Positions 63,350 to 64,000 of a DNA stretch of 64,000 nt are shown here, one piece after another; positions within the stretch are counted from its first letter, which is position 1; the number at the start of each line of letters is the position of its first letter. This stretch comes from Protonemura montana. Its lineage: Eukaryota > Arthropoda > Insecta > Plecoptera > Nemouridae. The stretch spans positions 16,182,001 through 16,246,000 of the forward strand of contig OX387606.1 in assembly GCA_947568835.1 (NCBI GenBank). The letters run 5' to 3'. The notes under the pieces are model-generated. The model had not been told where the DNA came from. It saw nothing but the letters and a program-made list of their open reading frames with translations, and ran no database searches. The position numbers were made by a program, and so were the translations under genes.

Positions 63350-64000
63350 GTTCTGTCCACGGACCGAGTCAGCAACCGTGTATTACCCTCATCTTCCTCC
63401 CACCCGCTTGTCCCCAATTTCCCATCCCTTATCATTCCACTATATCTTTTACTTCCACTTAAAGAAGAGCAAGGCGGAGGAAAAAATGTTAGAAAAGAAA
63501 TGAGAAGGGAATTTAATTTCGATTTAGTCGATTCAGCATTTCGCTGTTTTAGAAAGTTTAATCTTTGATAAGGGCTTAAGTTCTTTTCTTATAATGGGCA
63601 TATAAGAAGAAAAAAAGAGAGGGGAAAAAGAATATTAAACAGTGCAGCCGACTTGAAGTAAAGACAATCGAAACGGCATTTCAACTAAATTTCCTCGATA
63701 ACGACGACTGTTCAAAAGCCCTAACGTTGCACGGCATTAAAACGAGATGCACATCGAAGTTCAACAAAATGGCGTCGAGTTAATTAGCGAATGTTCCTTC
63801 TTTTCTCAGCTACGGCATGGACCTGAACGGTGCCCGTCGGAAAAACGCGACGCGCGAGACCACATCGACCTTGAAGGCTTGGCTCAACGAGCACAAGAAG
63901 AACCCCTACCCGACCAAGGGCGAGAAGATCATGCTGGCCATCATTACCAAGATGACGCTCACCCAAGTGTCGACGTGGTTTGCGAACGCTCGGCGTCGAC
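46307..64000 (+). CDS. mirr: mirror-type Iroquois homeodomain transcription factor, 5' part, join(46307-46348,51483-51872,56300-56409,63810-64000, continues)
   Basis: This is a nuclear TALE homeodomain transcription factor of the Iroquois family; in Drosophila Mirror specifies dorsal eye, ovarian follicle-cell and wing/notum territories and often acts as a repressor. Four exons join in frame to give 244 residues. They are a 14-residue N-terminus ([14 protein letters not shown]), a Ser/Thr/Pro-rich stretch, the Iroquois Cys-rich box [24 protein letters not shown] (residues 73-96), the conserved [18 protein letters not shown] … AGYPFNG linker, and the homeodomain from about residue 189 to the window edge. 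The flank [20 protein letters not shown] is the Mirror signature as I recall it, distinct from the [17 protein letters not shown] of Ara/Caup. Acidic region and Iro box lie beyond the window. Confidence 0.94.
46349..51482 (+). other. mirror-type intron 1
   Basis: A 5.1-kb AT-rich intron, GTAAAC to tttttttccctgaacgtttcag (ends 51482), phase 0. It holds an AAGTA-repeat patch (about 47755-47785) and AT-rich low-complexity DNA. I see no supported exon or RNA gene in it. Confidence 0.8.
51483..51872 (+). CDS. mirr: mirror-type exon 2 (Ser/Pro-rich region and Cys-rich box)
   Basis: The exon encodes 130 residues, phase 0 at both ends, with a strong upstream pyrimidine tract and donor GTAAGC at 51873. 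It begins [20 protein letters not shown] and is rich in Ser/Thr/Pro/Gly. The conserved Iroquois N-terminal box starts at about 51657 ([22 protein letters not shown]) and is followed by a Tyr/Ser-rich stretch ending [13 protein letters not shown]. The frame runs on past the donor to a stop but loses family resemblance there. A start at the first codon (TTG) of this exon is not needed, because exon 1 supplies the ATG. Confidence 0.94.
51873..56299 (+). other. mirror-type intron 2
   Basis: A 4.4-kb AT-rich intron, GTAAGC to tttcttgcctgcag (ends 56299), phase 0. No exon, RNA gene or clear mobile element is seen. Confidence 0.8.
56300..56409 (+). CDS. mirr: mirror-type exon 3 (linker before the homeodomain)
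   Basis: A 110-nt exon flanked by tgcctgcag (ends 56299) and GTGAGT (56410). It encodes [20 protein letters not shown], then [16 protein letters not shown], plus two bases of a Gly codon completed by the C at 63810. The block is strongly conserved in insect Iroquois proteins and leads into the homeodomain. An alternative cag acceptor inside the exon would shorten it and break the conserved block. The reading frame given by naive ATG scanning of this stretch is the wrong one. Confidence 0.93.
57248..57265 (+). repeat. Poly(C) tract, 18 nt
   Basis: A run of 18 C at the edge of a GC-rich patch with repeated GACGCCGACGTCGAC words. It has the same length as the tract at 43383-43400. Confidence 0.9.
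58580..59160. promoter_or_regulatory. CpG-rich block with PHO/YY1-like cores (candidate PRE)
   Basis: The block contains AAAATGGC (core GCCAT on the other strand, as in PHO/YY1 sites) at 58589-58596 and 59003-59010, within CpG-rich sequence including GTCGCCGTCGCCG. The first copy is embedded in a 15-mer repeated at 63764-63778. Iroquois genes are classical Polycomb targets, so a response element is plausible; this rests on motif and context only. Confidence 0.3.
63311..63345 (+). repeat. (TC)n microsatellite, about 35 nt
   Basis: An uninterrupted TC run, that is (GA)n on the other strand, the motif bound by GAGA factor in flies. It is about 460 bases upstream of the homeobox exon. It may be only a microsatellite. 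Confidence 0.85.
63764..63778 (+). repeat. 15-mer shared with 58587-58601 (ACAAAATGGCGTCGA)
   Basis: An exact 15-base match to a second site 5.2 kb upstream in the same intron, with a PHO-like ATGGC core. It lies 31 bases before the homeobox exon. Confidence 0.6.
63810..64000 (+). CDS. mirr: mirror-type homeobox exon (truncated by window end)
   Basis: The exon follows ttccttcttttctcag. Its first base completes a Gly codon, then it reads [20 protein letters not shown] and continues through [19 protein letters not shown] to WFANARRR, where the window stops in the next Leu codon. TALE loop PYP and Ala at position 50 are present. The Asp-Leu-Asn-Gly flank and TTST in the first helix distinguish it from the copy at 4401-4738. 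From 63868 to the window end it is almost identical at the DNA level to 4462-4594. Confidence 0.96.

Larger units (their letters stand above)
56410..63809 (+). other. mirror-type intron 3
   Basis: A 7.4-kb intron, GTGAGT to ttccttcttttctcag (ends 63809), phase 2 like the intron before the ara/caup homeobox exon. It contains a poly(C) run (57248-57265) with a GC-rich patch to about 57420, and further CpG-rich blocks at about 58580-59160, 60190-60560, 61210-61560 and 61900-62230. A (TC)n tract lies at 63311-63345. Open frames over these blocks encode no recognisable protein, so they are candidate enhancers or Polycomb/Trithorax response elements. Confidence 0.8.

Overview
The window comes from an animal nuclear genome, almost certainly an arthropod and most likely an insect. 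Its main content is part of an Iroquois-complex (TALE homeobox) gene cluster. Two Iroquois genes lie in the same (+) orientation. The 3' half of an araucan/caupolican-type gene occupies 4401-9285 and continues upstream of the window. The 5' half of a mirror-type gene occupies 46307-64000 and continues downstream. The evidence is two near-identical Iroquois homeodomains with paralogue-specific N-terminal flanks, a downstream Iro box in the first gene, the Cys-rich N-terminal box in the second, and splice junctions that all join in frame. The species cannot be named from the sequence; the AT-rich background with sparse GC-rich patches and kilobase introns fits many insects.

Layout. 1-4400 is intron upstream of the first homeobox exon. 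4401-4738, 7983-8811 and 9246-9285 are the last three coding exons of the ara/caup gene (401 residues visible, ending in a stop). A probable 3'UTR follows, possibly with an intron (9354-10827). About 12.4-43.6 kb is a gene-poor interval with scattered GC-rich patches, the decayed 3' end of a non-LTR retrotransposon (about 28.97-29.46 kb), two related foldback elements (33.1 and 38.7 kb), homopolymers and microsatellites. A long GC-rich block at about 43.6-45.85 kb looks like the promoter/5'UTR region of the mirror-type gene. That gene begins with a 14-codon first coding exon (46307-46348), followed by exons at 51483-51872, 56300-56409 and 63810 to the window end (244 residues visible).

How it works together. 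In Drosophila, ara, caup and mirr are tandem, co-oriented genes that pattern the notum, dorsal eye and follicle cells and share long-range enhancers across gene-poor DNA. The window has the same plan: two co-oriented transcription units, about 37 kb between the first stop and the second start, and GC-rich islands in introns and intergenic DNA that are the natural candidates for shared regulatory elements. One 11-bp STAT-type palindrome occurs once in an intron of the first gene and once upstream of the second.

Most notable observations: a 133-bp stretch of the two homeoboxes that is 97% identical at the DNA level with a sharp left boundary (gene-conversion-like); the paired STAT palindromes; a foldback element family; short upstream ORFs before the mirror-type start; and a 15-mer with a PHO-like core repeated in the mirror-type third intron. 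I found no convincing wholly new system.
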